60,521 bases of DNA from an uncultured Alphaproteobacteria bacterium (GCA_944389095.1 CALXLC010000032.1:1-60521), one strand, 5' to 3'; numbered from the stretch's first letter, positions 9,161-17,621 are shown. Translations and numbers: made by a program. Notes: generated by a model from the letters alone, not told the origin.

Positions 9161-9198
9161 CATCAAAAGGGATTCCCTCCGGGGAATCCCTTTTGATG
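9161..9198. terminator. 17-bp perfect hairpin after the TolC-like gene
   Basis: A 17-bp arm (9161-9177) pairs perfectly with 9182-9198 around a TCCG loop. There is no T tract beyond the stem, only TTTT inside it, so it may be an RNA end-protecting structure or a weak terminator. Confidence 0.6.
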
Positions 9199-9454
9199 TG
9201 GATAGAATGTGGATAATTTATAGCCTGAATTGCTTAAAATTAGCGTTATTTTCTGGAATCAAAAATCTTAAAGATTTTATCCACCTGGGCAAAATTTTTT
9301 TATGTTTGTTTTATAAGGAGATAGTTCTGTCAATAGCAAAAAGAGTCTTTTTTGCTATTGAGAAAGGCGTCCTGATTTCGCATTATGACATCAGAAAAAC
9401 GGGCCGTGTAACAGCCTAAAAAAACACAAAAAAATAAAAGCTGAAAATTTTTGT
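9199..9454. other. Non-coding gap with one 12-bp hairpin
   Basis: About 250 AT-rich bases with no convincing gene; an open frame at 9198-9419 has no ribosome site and no recognisable protein character. CAATAGCAAAAA (9331-9342) pairs with TTTTTGCTATTG (9349-9360) around a short loop. It could be part of a small RNA or a transcription stop, but nothing more can be supported. Confidence 0.4.
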
Positions 9455-9506
9455 GCATACAATATATAGCAATGTTTACATTTTTTTAATACTATATATT
9501 GTATAT
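9455..9506 (+). promoter_or_regulatory. Pair of NrdR boxes upstream of nrdD
   Basis: ACAATATATAGC (9459-9470) and ACTATATATTGT (9491-9502) both fit the ACwATATATwGy core of NrdR boxes. Their starts are 32 bp apart, about three helical turns, the arrangement typical of NrdR-controlled ribonucleotide reductase promoters. NrdR is an ATP-cone repressor that senses dATP/ATP. The nrdR gene itself is not in the window. Confidence 0.75.
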
Positions 9507-9576
9507 CTAGTGTCAGAGATGGCCAATAACAAAAAAGTGCTAACAACCGCTAATAAATAAGGAATGCAACAGAGAA

Positions 9577-11634
9577 ATGTCAAAATCAAATTACGATATG
9601 CCCGCAATTAAAAACGAAGAAATTGCTATCGAGAGTGTCACCAAAAGAGACGGTACGCTTGCGCCGTTTGACAGCAACAAAATTTTTAATGCCATCTGCA
9701 AAGCAGGCGCTTCCACCGGCGAGTTCGGCGAGCAGGAAGGCTGGCTTCTGACGGCTCAGGTTCTGAAGGTTTTGAAACACAAATACGCCGAATCTCTTCC
9801 GAATATTGAAAATATTCAGGATGTGGTTGAACAGGTTTTAATTTCCGCCAACTATTTTGCCACGGCCAAGGCCTATATTTTGTATCGCGATCAGCGCAAC
9901 CGCATGCGTTCCGACAAAAAAGTCATGGTTGACGTTGAGAGTTCCATTAACGAATATCTTGAAAGACTTGACTGGCGCGTCAATGCCAATGCCAATCAGG
10001 GATATTCCAACGGCGGTCTGATTTTGAATGTTTCCGGCAAGGTAACGGCCAACTACTGGCTGAGCCATGTTTATCCGGCCGAAGTCGGCGAGGCACACCG
10101 CAACGGCGACATCCACATCCACGATTTGGATATGTTGGCGGCTTATTGCGCCGGCTGGTCTCTGAAAAACCTGTTGCATGAAGGCTTCAACGGTGTTCCC
10201 GGCAAGACTGAGGCCGGTCCGGCCAAACATTTGTCGGCAGCCGTCGGACAGATGGTTAACTTCATGGGCACTTTGCAAAACGAATGGGCCGGAGCTCAGG
10301 CATTTTCTTCTGTTGATACCTACCTGGCACCGTATATCCGTGCTGATCATTTGACTTATGAGCAGGTTGAGCAGTCTATTCAGGAATTGGTTTACAATCT
10401 GAATGTTCCGTCCCGCTGGGGATCTCAAACGCCGTTCACCAACTTTACGTTCGACTGGGTCTGCCCGGAAGACTTGCGTGACAAGCATCCGATAATTGCC
10501 GGAGTCGAGCAGGATTTCACCTACGGCGACCTCAAGGACGAAATGCACATGATTAACAAAGCCTACATTACGGTTATGATGAAAGGCGATATCAAAGGCC
10601 GTCCGTTTACCTTCCCGATTCCGACATATAATATGACGCCGGATTTCCCCTGGGAAGACGAAAACACCGAGCTTTTGTTTGAAATGACGGCCAAATACGG
10701 TTTGCCGTATTTCCAAAACTTCATTAACTCCAGCCTGAAACCCGGGCAGATTCGCTCCATGTGCTGCCGTTTGCAGCTTGACCTGCGCGAACTCCTTGCC
10801 CGCGGCAACGGCTTGTTCGGTTCCGCCGAACAGACCGGATCCATCGGGGTTATTACTTTTAACTGCGCCCGCCTGGGATATGTTTATAAAGGCAACGAAG
10901 CCGGTTTGTTCGCCCGTGTCGACGAATTGATGAACATTGCCCGCACGTCGTTGGAAATCAAGCGCAAAGTCATCCAGAGACTGATTGACAACGGATTGTT
11001 CCCCTACACCAAGCGTTATCTCGGCACCCTGCGCAATCACTTCTCGACCATCGGTGTCAACGGCATTAACGAAATGATTCGCAACTATACCAATGACGAG
11101 CATGACATTGCCGACGAGTGGGGACAGAATTTTGCCGTCAAATTCCTGGATTACATCCGCGATAAGCTGGTCAAAATTCAGGAAGAAACCGGCCATATGT
11201 ACAATTTGGAAGCCACTCCGGCCGAGAGCGCAACTTATCGCTTCGCCCGCGAAGACAAAAAGCGCTTTGTTGACATCATTCAGGCCGGCACCAAAGAAAA
11301 TCCATATTACACCAACTCTTCGCAATTGCCGGTTGGTTATACGGATGACCCGTTTGAGGCGTTGGATTTGCAGTCAACCCTACAGTCCAAATATACCGGC
11401 GGCACCGTGCTGCACCTCTATATGGGCCAGAGAATTTCATCAGCGAAAGTTTGCCGCGACATTATCAAACGTGTTCTGACCAACTATCGCTTACCGTACG
11501 TTACGATTACTCCGACTTTTTCCATTTGCCCCAAGCATGGATATATTTCCGGAGAACATCACTTCTGCCCCTTCTGTGATGAAGAGAAGCTGGCAGAGAA
11601 AAGGGCTGCAGCTTCCAGAAAAGAAGTTGCTTAG
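9577..11634 (+). CDS. nrdD: Anaerobic ribonucleoside-triphosphate reductase, main chain lacking the glycyl-radical loop
   Basis: Class III ribonucleotide reductase catalytic chain of 685 residues, which reduces NTPs to dNTPs without oxygen. An ATP-cone regulatory domain occupies residues about 17-105 (VTKRDGTLAPFDSNKI). The barrel core includes GDIHIHDLDM, RSMCCRLQLDLRELL with an active-site cysteine candidate, and GSIGVITFNCARLGY. The C-terminus has a zinc-site segment (SICPKHGY and HFCPFCDEE), then ends about 14 residues later. The RVxGYxRPV-type loop bearing the radical glycine is missing from this chain. It is encoded by the next small gene, in the same frame after two stops (TAG at 11632, TAA at 11647). 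NrdR boxes lie upstream. Confidence 0.93.
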   Translation: MSKSNYDMPAIKNEEIAIESVTKRDGTLAPFDSNKIFNAICKAGASTGEFGEQEGWLLTAQVLKVLKHKYAESLPNIENIQDVVEQVLISANYFATAKAYILYRDQRNRMRSDKKVMVDVESSINEYLERLDWRVNANANQGYSNGGLILNVSGKVTANYWLSHVYPAEVGEAHRNGDIHIHDLDMLAAYCAGWSLKNLLHEGFNGVPGKTEAGPAKHLSAAVGQMVNFMGTLQNEWAGAQAFSSVDTYLAPYIRADHLTYEQVEQSIQELVYNLNVPSRWGSQTPFTNFTFDWVCPEDLRDKHPIIAGVEQDFTYGDLKDEMHMINKAYITVMMKGDIKGRPFTFPIPTYNMTPDFPWEDENTELLFEMTAKYGLPYFQNFINSSLKPGQIRSMCCRLQLDLRELLARGNGLFGSAEQTGSIGVITFNCARLGYVYKGNEAGLFARVDELMNIARTSLEIKRKVIQRLIDNGLFPYTKRYLGTLRNHFSTIGVNGINEMIRNYTNDEHDIADEWGQNFAVKFLDYIRDKLVKIQEETGHMYNLEATPAESATYRFAREDKKRFVDIIQAGTKENPYYTNSSQLPVGYTDDPFEALDLQSTLQSKYTGGTVLHLYMGQRISSAKVCRDIIKRVLTNYRLPYVTITPTFSICPKHGYISGEHHFCPFCDEEKLAEKRAAASRKEVA

Positions 11635-11664
11635 AAGATAACATATTAAATGGAGACAGAAATA

Positions 11665-11874
11665 ATGACAACGATTAACATTGAAGACATCAAATTGAAC
11701 GACGAAGAAAGACAGCCTTGTGAAGTTTGGACCCGGGTCATGGGATATTTCCGTCCGGTATCAGAATTCAACAAAGGCAAGAAGTCTGAATTCTACGCTC
11801 GCAAATGCTTCTGCGAGAGCAAAGCCATCAGTATGGATGAGGCTGCAAATGCCCTTAAGATTGCTGCCGAATAA
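11665..11874 (+). CDS. Separate glycyl-radical domain of NrdD
   Basis: Small protein of 69 residues carrying the C-terminal glycyl-radical segment of class III reductases: CEVWTRVMGYFRPVSEFN. Gly27 is the predicted radical site, and GKKSEFYARKCF follows as in single-chain NrdD proteins. GGAGA at 11652-11656 sits 8 nt before the ATG at 11665, which is why this start is preferred to the ATG at 11650. The frame equals that of nrdD, but TAG and TAA separate them, so a single nonsense error does not explain the split. It would have to dock onto NrdD and be activated by NrdG. A comparable idea is GrcA/YfiD, a spare radical domain for pyruvate formate-lyase, but here the main chain seems to have no radical loop of its own. 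Confidence 0.85.
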   Translation: MTTINIEDIKLNDEERQPCEVWTRVMGYFRPVSEFNKGKKSEFYARKCFCESKAISMDEAANALKIAAE

Positions 11875-11895
11875 TCGCTAATTTGATTATTTGCA

Positions 11896-12594
11896 ATGAG
11901 CAAAATTTTGGTCGGCGGTGTTGAAACTTTCAGCACCGTCGATTTTCCTGAGCATCTGTCTGCTGTTGTTTTTATGCAGGGATGCCCGTGGCGGTGTCCT
12001 TTCTGTCACAATCATGATCTTCAGACAATCGGAAAACCGACCGAATTTTTATGGGAGAAATTTGTTTCTTTTTTGCAGACGCGTCGCGGAATCCTGGATG
12101 CGGTGGTATTCAGCGGCGGAGAACCTCTGGTGCAGGATAATCTGGCTGATGCGGTTGCCGAGGTAAAGGAAATGGGCTTCAAAGTCGGGCTGCACACCGG
12201 CGGTTATCGCCCCGGGCATCTCAAAAAAGTTCTGCCTCTGCTGGATTGGGTTGGATTCGACATCAAAGCACCGTTTGAAGCGGAAAGCTATCGCCGTCTG
12301 ACCGGAGCGCCGCACTTGCAACAAGCGCTTGAGAGTCTGGATATGTTGTTGGGCAGCGGCGTGGATTTTGAATGCCGCACCACCTGTGATCCGCGTTTTT
12401 TGAGTTGTGATGATCTTGCGCAAATGGGAGATGAGCTGGCATCTCGCGGCGTCAAAAAATACTTTTTGCAAAAATATCGGCCTATTGAAAGCGATACGAC
12501 AACCACGGACAGCGACTGTGAAAAATTTTTTGATGATAAGGCCCTGATTGAACATTTGCGGAATCTGTTTGAACAATTTGACATCCGCCGCTGA
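11896..12594 (+). CDS. nrdG: Anaerobic ribonucleotide reductase activating enzyme (radical SAM)
   Basis: Radical-SAM activase of 232 residues that uses a [4Fe-4S] cluster and S-adenosylmethionine to generate the glycyl radical on the reductase. The cluster motif GCPWRCPFCHN (CxxxCxxC) is near residue 30, preceded by FSTVDFPEHLSAVVF. The SAM-binding segment VVFSGGEPL is near residue 75, and GFDIKAPF follows. The FSTVDFP opening and length resemble the NrdG2-type activases rather than the shorter E. coli NrdG. It begins 21 bp after the separate radical-domain gene, so the three reductase genes form one operon. It ends at a terminator. Confidence 0.93.
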   Translation: MSKILVGGVETFSTVDFPEHLSAVVFMQGCPWRCPFCHNHDLQTIGKPTEFLWEKFVSFLQTRRGILDAVVFSGGEPLVQDNLADAVAEVKEMGFKVGLHTGGYRPGHLKKVLPLLDWVGFDIKAPFEAESYRRLTGAPHLQQALESLDMLLGSGVDFECRTTCDPRFLSCDDLAQMGDELASRGVKKYFLQKYRPIESDTTTTDSDCEKFFDDKALIEHLRNLFEQFDIRR

Positions 12595-12597
12595 AAA

Positions 12598-12632
12598 AAA
12601 AGCCGGAAATTTTCTTTCCGGCTTTAAATTTT
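12598..12632. terminator. Bidirectional terminator between nrdG and an HTH gene
   Basis: AAAGCCGGAAA and TTTCCGGCTTT flank a short loop. A-rich and T-rich sequence on both sides lets it serve both converging genes. Confidence 0.85.
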
Positions 12633-12637
12633 TACGG

Positions 12638-12970
12638 TCAAATAATACTTTGCAGTCTTTCTTCTGAAATAAAACGCGGAAGTTGAGAAGAGGAGCCGTT
12701 TGGCCCGGGCTCAATCTCTCCCGGACGAGGTTCTATCCACGAAATATTGAGGATTTTTTCATACCGCAGCAGCAGGCAGACCAATTCGCTGAGGTGCATA
12801 TTGCTGCAAACGCGATAATTTCCCGCCTCCAGCAAAGCCAGCCGCTGCTTCGAAAACCGGGCGACCGCGAGAGCTTCTTCCGACGTTAATCCTGCGGACA
12901 ACCGAACCGCGCGAAGCTGTGCCCCGAGATTGCGATAAATTTTTTCTTTAATGTCAAAATTTGATTTCAT
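12638..12970 (-). CDS. Small HTH protein of the four-copy leader family (divergent copy A)
   Basis: XRE-like helix-turn-helix protein of 110 residues. The core from LGAQLRAVRLSAGLTSEEAL through LLEAGNYRV to LLRYEKILNISW aligns with the 80-residue protein of the other three copies. Shared features are LG-QL--R, L--EE, LE-GN, L--L--LY-K and IS. It has about 30 extra C-terminal residues rich in proline and glycine. The ATG at 12970 is chosen because GGAGTTGCAAA precedes it, as in the other copies. The promoter and leader upstream are clearly homologous to the other copies although the protein has diverged. The DNA or RNA target is unknown. Confidence 0.8.
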   Translation of the reverse strand: MKSNFDIKEKIYRNLGAQLRAVRLSAGLTSEEALAVARFSKQRLALLEAGNYRVCSNMHLSELVCLLLRYEKILNISWIEPRPGEIEPGPNGSSSQLPRFISEERLQSII

Positions 12971-13166
12971 TTTGCAACTCCGTATTTGTTTTGAATAAAA
13001 CAAAACCGCCTTGACTAAAAGTTAAGGCGGGGAGTTCACAACTGTTACAGTGACAGTCTGCCTTATTCGACATACGAATATGCTTATATCAGCAGCTCCC
13101 CAAATGAGGAGTTGTTATTTTACTGTAAGGAGCTGTGACACTCCGCCGTCCGCTCACCGGACGACA
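12971..13166 (-). ncRNA. Structured leader RNA, copy A
   Basis: About 195 nt between promoter and ORF. The 5' hairpin has arms CGTCCG/CGGACG. A long-range helix pairs UCACAGC (13132-13138) with GUUGUGA (13036-13042). A four-base-pair hairpin has a UUCG loop (13071-13082) between AUAAG and UCGAA, and a stem of CUGCU with GGCAG surrounds it. An ACUGU/ACAGU hairpin follows, then the terminator stem CCGCCUU/AAGGCGG with a UUUUGUUUU tail. A hairpin TTTGTTTT/AAAACAAA comes just before the GGAG ribosome site. A leader of the same type as copy C. The RNA 5' end is inferred from the promoter. Confidence 0.75.
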
Positions 13167-13171
13167 GAATT

Positions 13172-13199
13172 ATGATATAAGATGAAAATGATTTTGCAA
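13172..13199 (-). promoter_or_regulatory. Promoter of leader/HTH copy A
   Basis: TTGCAA (13194-13199) and TATCAT (13172-13177) are separated by 16 bp. The same boxes and spacing occur before all four leader copies. Confidence 0.65.
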
Positions 13200-13222
13200 C
13201 AAAAAAGAGCCACAGATAAATA

Positions 13223-13246
13223 AAAACCCCGGAATCCGGGGTTTTA
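13223..13246 (-). terminator. Intrinsic terminator after an outer-membrane barrel gene
   Basis: AAAACCCCGG-AAT-CCGGGGTTTT forms a 10-bp stem with a T-rich end on the minus strand, just after the barrel gene that stops at 13270. Confidence 0.8.
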
Positions 13247-13269
13247 AACAGATTATTGACAATCCGTGC

Positions 13270-14025
13270 TTAAAAATTATAGCGAACGCCCAAAGAAATT
13301 TCGCTCAGCTTGTCAATATAGTCGCCGTCAATCTGCGTATAACGATACATTGCGCGAAAAGCCAGTCGCTCGCTCAAAAACAACTGAGCGCCCAGTCCGT
13401 AACGGAAAGCCAGCTTATCCTCGTCAAATTTAAGCGGATTACTGGCCGTCATATTGGCCGTGTTTTCATTATAGGCGTTCAGTTTGACTTTTGCCTGAAA
13501 ATCATAATTGGCCAAACCGGCGGAAGCCAGAAGTTCCAAGCGGGACAGGACCGGAAGGTACAAAATGGCGTCGGCACCGTAAGCCTTGTATTCAAACTCA
13601 TATTCCGCCTGAGCAAAACGCGTGTCTTGCGCATAAGATTCCTGATATTTAATTTGATTGTCCGACAACGATTGCTGATAAAAGACTTCAAATCCCAAAT
13701 ACCGCAGCGGCCGCCAGCCGATGGATCCGGACAACGTATCAAGACTGTCTTCAAAATTATCCAGCGTTCCGCTGTACGGCGTTCCGCCCAATAAAGGACT
13801 GTCAATCGAAAAACTGTGATTGGCCATGGTGGCATCCGTAATGACATAATCCAGTCCGATGCTGAATTTTTTGAAATCATCTTTGCGGGAAGATGCGGAG
13901 CGCTTGGGAGCCGAATAATTATTCGGAACGTTAGACGGATAATAGGGGTTGTAGCTTTGAGCAACCGCATCCGCTGTTATTGCGGAAGCGCTGAGTAACC
14001 CGGCCATAAAAAGTAACTTTTTCAT
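13270..14025 (-). CDS. Outer-membrane beta-barrel protein (OmpA/Omp25-like fold)
   Basis: Protein of 251 residues. The signal peptide MKKLLFMAGLLSASAITADAVA is followed by a short polar linker rich in Tyr, Asn, Pro and Ser. Alternating amphipathic strands (KKFSIGLDYVI, YLGFEVFYQQS, LAFRAMYRYTQID) lead to a terminal strand ISLGVRYNF ending in Phe, the usual signal for barrel assembly by the Bam complex. It is related to the adjacent upstream gene (both contain FYQQ, MYRY and SxGVRF/Y endings). Role unknown; it may be a structural porin-like or immunoreactive surface barrel. Confidence 0.8.
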   Translation of the reverse strand: MKKLLFMAGLLSASAITADAVAQSYNPYYPSNVPNNYSAPKRSASSRKDDFKKFSIGLDYVITDATMANHSFSIDSPLLGGTPYSGTLDNFEDSLDTLSGSIGWRPLRYLGFEVFYQQSLSDNQIKYQESYAQDTRFAQAEYEFEYKAYGADAILYLPVLSRLELLASAGLANYDFQAKVKLNAYNENTANMTASNPLKFDEDKLAFRYGLGAQLFLSERLAFRAMYRYTQIDGDYIDKLSEISLGVRYNF

Positions 14026-14042
14026 ATTTTAAACCTTTTTTG

Positions 14043-14924
14043 TTAGAACAAGAAACGGACACCCATGGACACTTCGCTCATGTCGTCAATCACGTCACCG
14101 CCGATTTTGGCATAACGATACATAACGCGCAGCGCCACGCCGTCGGCAATGTTCAGCTGACCGCCGGCGGCAACACGCCAACCGACGTTGTCATCATTAT
14201 ATTCTTTATGAAGAACTTCTTGCAGGTTCATATTGTCAAACTGATAAATGGCAAAATTGGCCTCTGTGGTAAATTCATATTTTGCCACACCGACGGAACC
14301 GAGCAAATCAAAATAACGCGACAGCGGGATATAGCCGATTAAATCCAATCCGTAAGCTTTGTAGCTGGTAATATATTCGTTCATCAGATAATAAGCCTCG
14401 TCATCCGCATTCAGTGTATGCGGATCAACTTCGTTGGTAACGCTGTCCTCATAAGTCTGCTGATAAAAAGCCTCCAGTCCGAAATATTTGTTAATCCGGG
14501 CACCCAGCACAAAAGACAAGCTGTCCTGATCGTCAAAAACGTCTTGCGATATCGGACCGTTGGCAAAGCGCAAATCGTCAAAAGTTATCTCTCCCTTGGA
14601 TGACGGGCTGCCGATGTTGTAGTCCATACCGACGTAATATTTAAAATAATTCAGCTTGCGCACCTGATTTTTGACGGCATTTTTAATATCGCGGATATCT
14701 TCGTCAAATCCTTTTTTATAACCGGAATACAAACCGTTGCAGGGGCACATCACGGTTTTGCCGAGCACCACGGATCCGTCCGCATCAAAAGGCTCTTCCG
14801 GATTGCACGGACACCATTCGACATTGTACAAATCACCGTAGGCGGGAAGGTCGTCTTCGGCGACAACCGGGCTTGCCAACAAAGAAAGAGCCGTGGCGCC
14901 GCTCAGTAGCCAGATTTTATTCAT
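14043..14924 (-). CDS. Outer-membrane beta-barrel protein, paralogue
   Basis: Barrel protein of 293 residues with signal peptide MNKIWLLSGATALSLLASPVVA. An unusual N-terminal insert contains two CPC motifs (EWCPCNPEE and VMCPCNGLY), which could form disulfides. Barrel strands include YYVGMDYNIG, YFGLEAFYQQTYED, RVAAGGQLNIADGVALRVMYRY and the final SMGVRFLF ending in Phe. ATG 14924 is used, with AAGGAA about 10 nt upstream; a TTG at 14927 is less likely. It lies 17 bp upstream of its paralogue, suggesting tandem duplication and co-transcription. Confidence 0.8.
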   Translation of the reverse strand: MNKIWLLSGATALSLLASPVVAEDDLPAYGDLYNVEWCPCNPEEPFDADGSVVLGKTVMCPCNGLYSGYKKGFDEDIRDIKNAVKNQVRKLNYFKYYVGMDYNIGSPSSKGEITFDDLRFANGPISQDVFDDQDSLSFVLGARINKYFGLEAFYQQTYEDSVTNEVDPHTLNADDEAYYLMNEYITSYKAYGLDLIGYIPLSRYFDLLGSVGVAKYEFTTEANFAIYQFDNMNLQEVLHKEYNDDNVGWRVAAGGQLNIADGVALRVMYRYAKIGGDVIDDMSEVSMGVRFLF

Positions 14925-15129
14925 CAAATATGTTCCTTATCAGATAGTTTCGTAACCTCAGAATAGTCGCAGCCTCCCAAAAGTTCAATTATCCCCGCGG
15001 TCTTATACACAAGTTTAGAATGACGGGAATATGACGGTTTTGTTAATTTGACAAAATTAGCGTAAACATTAATTGATTTTTAGGACTCTTTGCGATATAC
15101 TTAAACCAAAAGGCGGGAGGACCAATGTT

Positions 15130-17484
15130 ATGCCGAAAATAGATGATAGTCTGCTTGAAGAACTGAAACAAGAATTTAAGGACGGAAATTTAAACCTGTC
15201 GGGCGATGAAATGCGGCAGCTTCCCGCGGAAGAAAGAGAGCGGCTCACCGAGCATCGCTACGCTTTTTTGGAGGCGGTTGCAGCCGGCAGGCTTGAGGTC
15301 GGAACCAACGATTTGAAAAAAGCGGCCGAAACCGTCAGGCTGGCTTCCCTATACGATGACAAGGTCAAAAACGAGGCACAGAACACCGGCAAATGGTGGC
15401 GTGTGGATTTTAAAAACCGGAAATCAAACGGATTGGCCGCCGTCAAACGCTGGCGTCAACGTCGCAGCCTCAAAACAATGCTGAAAAACCTCAATAAAAC
15501 GGAAGAAGCGCACTATTTGCAGGATTTGGCCAACAAAACCAAATATCTGGGGCGACTGACCGACGAAGAAAAACAAATTGCTGCCGACTTTGTCAAGGTT
15601 CACGAGCGTGCCTTCTGGCCATCCCAAAACTATAAACTGAAAAAAATCTTTCAACAGCAGAAACAAGTGCCGCCGACGGCGTTTGGCAATCTGATAAAAA
15701 TGGCGTCGGATAAAAGCTTTAATCCGGAAAGTAAATACTTTGGTCTGCAAAAAAATAAAGATGCCGGAGAACTGGAAAAACTGCTGAAAACCTGCCTCAA
15801 AAGCACTAACGTCAATGACTTGACAGGTCTGTTGAATGCACTGACAGATTTGAAAAAACAAAAATTTGCCGAAAGCGAAGCCCTTAAAAATGCTACCGCG
15901 ACCCGCAAAGAAAAAAAAGCAGCTCGTCAAAAAGCAATCTTTTTTGAACAAATTTGCAATCAGGTCGAAAAACGCCGCAATGATATGCGCCGGGAATTTA
16001 ATACAGCCAATGACGCGGCGACAAAAAAATACGAACCTAAAGAACAAGCCTTGGTGAATGGTATAGACCAAAAACTGGAGCAGATTAATCTGCAGACGGC
16101 AAAACTGGAAAAATTTACGCTCCGCGGCAGGGCCTTTGAAAAACTGAAATCCCGGGCGCCGGAATATGCCCGCAAAACCGTTGAAGACGTTGCCAACGTC
16201 CGCCTGGACATGGTGATTAATGATGAGGCCGCTTGCCGGGATTTTTTGAAGTCGCAGGGGTTTAAGGACGAAGAAATCAAAGACCTGATGCCTAAGCTGA
16301 CGGAAATGTACGCGGCTTCACCGCAAACGTCCAAAAAAGACAAAGAGTCTCAGGATTCGGCCGAAGATAAAAACAAGGAGCAGGAAGAACAACGTCAGTC
16401 GTTTGAAAAAGAACAGTTCGCTGGTGCGGAAAAAGACCGGGAGGAAAAAGAAGAACAACGGAAAAAAGAAGAGGAACAGCAGGTCGAAACCGTCGTCATT
16501 ACGGATAAAGAGGGCCGCGAAACCGAAAGCACCGTGCCGGTAAAAGAATCTTGGCTGGGCTTTTTGAACGAACAGTTCAGTCAAAACGGATATCAGGCTG
16601 AAATCGTTGAAATGCCCAAAGAAGATGCAGACCGTAAATCCACCGAAGAAACGGTTCAAAAAGAACTGAAACTCGAAAACGACGAGCGCAAATTGCAAAT
16701 CAGGGAAGAGGCGGAAAACAACCGTCTGGTTGTTAACGGCGAAAACAAAAAAGATCCGGAAGATAAAAATCCGTCAATAAGCGATTTTCAGATGATTTTA
16801 AAAAGTCTGAAGTCTAAAGGCAACGAAGAAATCCGCATCGATTCGGAAGATAAGGAATTTACGGGGCGGCTGCTTGTCGCGGCTCAAAAAGAAGGACTTA
16901 AAGTCGTAAATTTTGACCGGAATAAAGATTTGGAGGAGCTGCTTCAGGGCGTATCCAAAGAAACTCGCCAGGCCATGTTTGAGAGCGGCATTTCCGGCGT
17001 GCCGAAGGAAAATATCAGCCAGTCCAGAGAAACGGTCGATTTTATCAATCAGCTGCGGGGCGGCGTCAATCCGAAAGACAAAACGGAAGAAAACGGCGCA
17101 GATTCTTCAAAAGATAATCCCTATCGGGTAATTTCCGAAAGTATTCGTCAGCTCAATCAGGAAAAAGACGACGAAAAGGCCATCGACGCCGGCGTGCAAA
17201 AAATGGACAATCTTGACAAGCTGACCAGCATGGATGCCAAAAAATACAAATCGACAAAGGAATATCAGCAGCTCAGCAAAGATGAAAAAGTTTTGGTCGA
17301 CCGTTACCATGCCTCCCAAAAAGAAGGTAATAAAAACAAGGACCGGGAAGACGTCAAAGCTTTGGGACGACTGCTCAGCGTCTACCGCGGGACCAAAGAT
17401 CCCGCCAAAAGACGCAAAATTGTTGCCCGTACTCTTGACCGCTCATTGGCCGGAACGCGAGACAATCAACGCGGCAACGGCTGA
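15130..17484 (+). CDS. Large charged, coiled-coil-rich protein of unknown function
   Basis: Protein of 784 residues that I do not recognise. It is extremely rich in Lys, Glu, Asp, Gln and Asn and has no signal peptide or membrane segment. Residues about 400-445 are nearly all charged (EQEEQRQSFEKEQ, then KDREEKEEQRKKEEEQQ), a probable coiled coil or single alpha-helix. A more globular part follows (ESWLGFLNEQFSQNGYQAEI, then LKSKGNEEIRIDSEDKEF). The start at 15130 is chosen for GGGAGGA at 15115-15121. Transcribed alone, divergent from the barrel genes. Large charged cytoplasmic proteins can be scaffolds or secreted effectors, but nothing here decides. Confidence 0.7.
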   Translation: MPKIDDSLLEELKQEFKDGNLNLSGDEMRQLPAEERERLTEHRYAFLEAVAAGRLEVGTNDLKKAAETVRLASLYDDKVKNEAQNTGKWWRVDFKNRKSNGLAAVKRWRQRRSLKTMLKNLNKTEEAHYLQDLANKTKYLGRLTDEEKQIAADFVKVHERAFWPSQNYKLKKIFQQQKQVPPTAFGNLIKMASDKSFNPESKYFGLQKNKDAGELEKLLKTCLKSTNVNDLTGLLNALTDLKKQKFAESEALKNATATRKEKKAARQKAIFFEQICNQVEKRRNDMRREFNTANDAATKKYEPKEQALVNGIDQKLEQINLQTAKLEKFTLRGRAFEKLKSRAPEYARKTVEDVANVRLDMVINDEAACRDFLKSQGFKDEEIKDLMPKLTEMYAASPQTSKKDKESQDSAEDKNKEQEEQRQSFEKEQFAGAEKDREEKEEQRKKEEEQQVETVVITDKEGRETESTVPVKESWLGFLNEQFSQNGYQAEIVEMPKEDADRKSTEETVQKELKLENDERKLQIREEAENNRLVVNGENKKDPEDKNPSISDFQMILKSLKSKGNEEIRIDSEDKEFTGRLLVAAQKEGLKVVNFDRNKDLEELLQGVSKETRQAMFESGISGVPKENISQSRETVDFINQLRGGVNPKDKTEENGADSSKDNPYRVISESIRQLNQEKDDEKAIDAGVQKMDNLDKLTSMDAKKYKSTKEYQQLSKDEKVLVDRYHASQKEGNKNKDREDVKALGRLLSVYRGTKDPAKRRKIVARTLDRSLAGTRDNQRGNG

Positions 17485-17621
17485 TTGGTCCTTTCCCGTC
17501 AACGGCAAATTATTCAAATTCATAAACGTCGTTTGCTTTATTGGCACAACCGTTAAAAATGCCTTTTCAAATACCGTAATATCAAAAAGCAAAATTACCC
17601 GCACCACACGGGATTTTTCAA

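Noticed and set aside
9198..9419. Possible 73-residue protein before nrdD
   Set aside because: The start lies inside a hairpin arm, has no ribosome site, and the translation has no family resemblance.
9838..11325. Long open frame on the minus strand opposite nrdD (495 codons)
   Set aside because: It lies entirely within nrdD, whose motifs are unambiguous; the antisense product has no recognisable domains.
11632..11664. Sequencing error or readthrough joining nrdD and the glycyl-radical gene
   Set aside because: Two in-frame stops (TAG and TAA) and a separate GGAGA ribosome site argue against a single error. Not excluded without reads, so confidence in the split is below certain.
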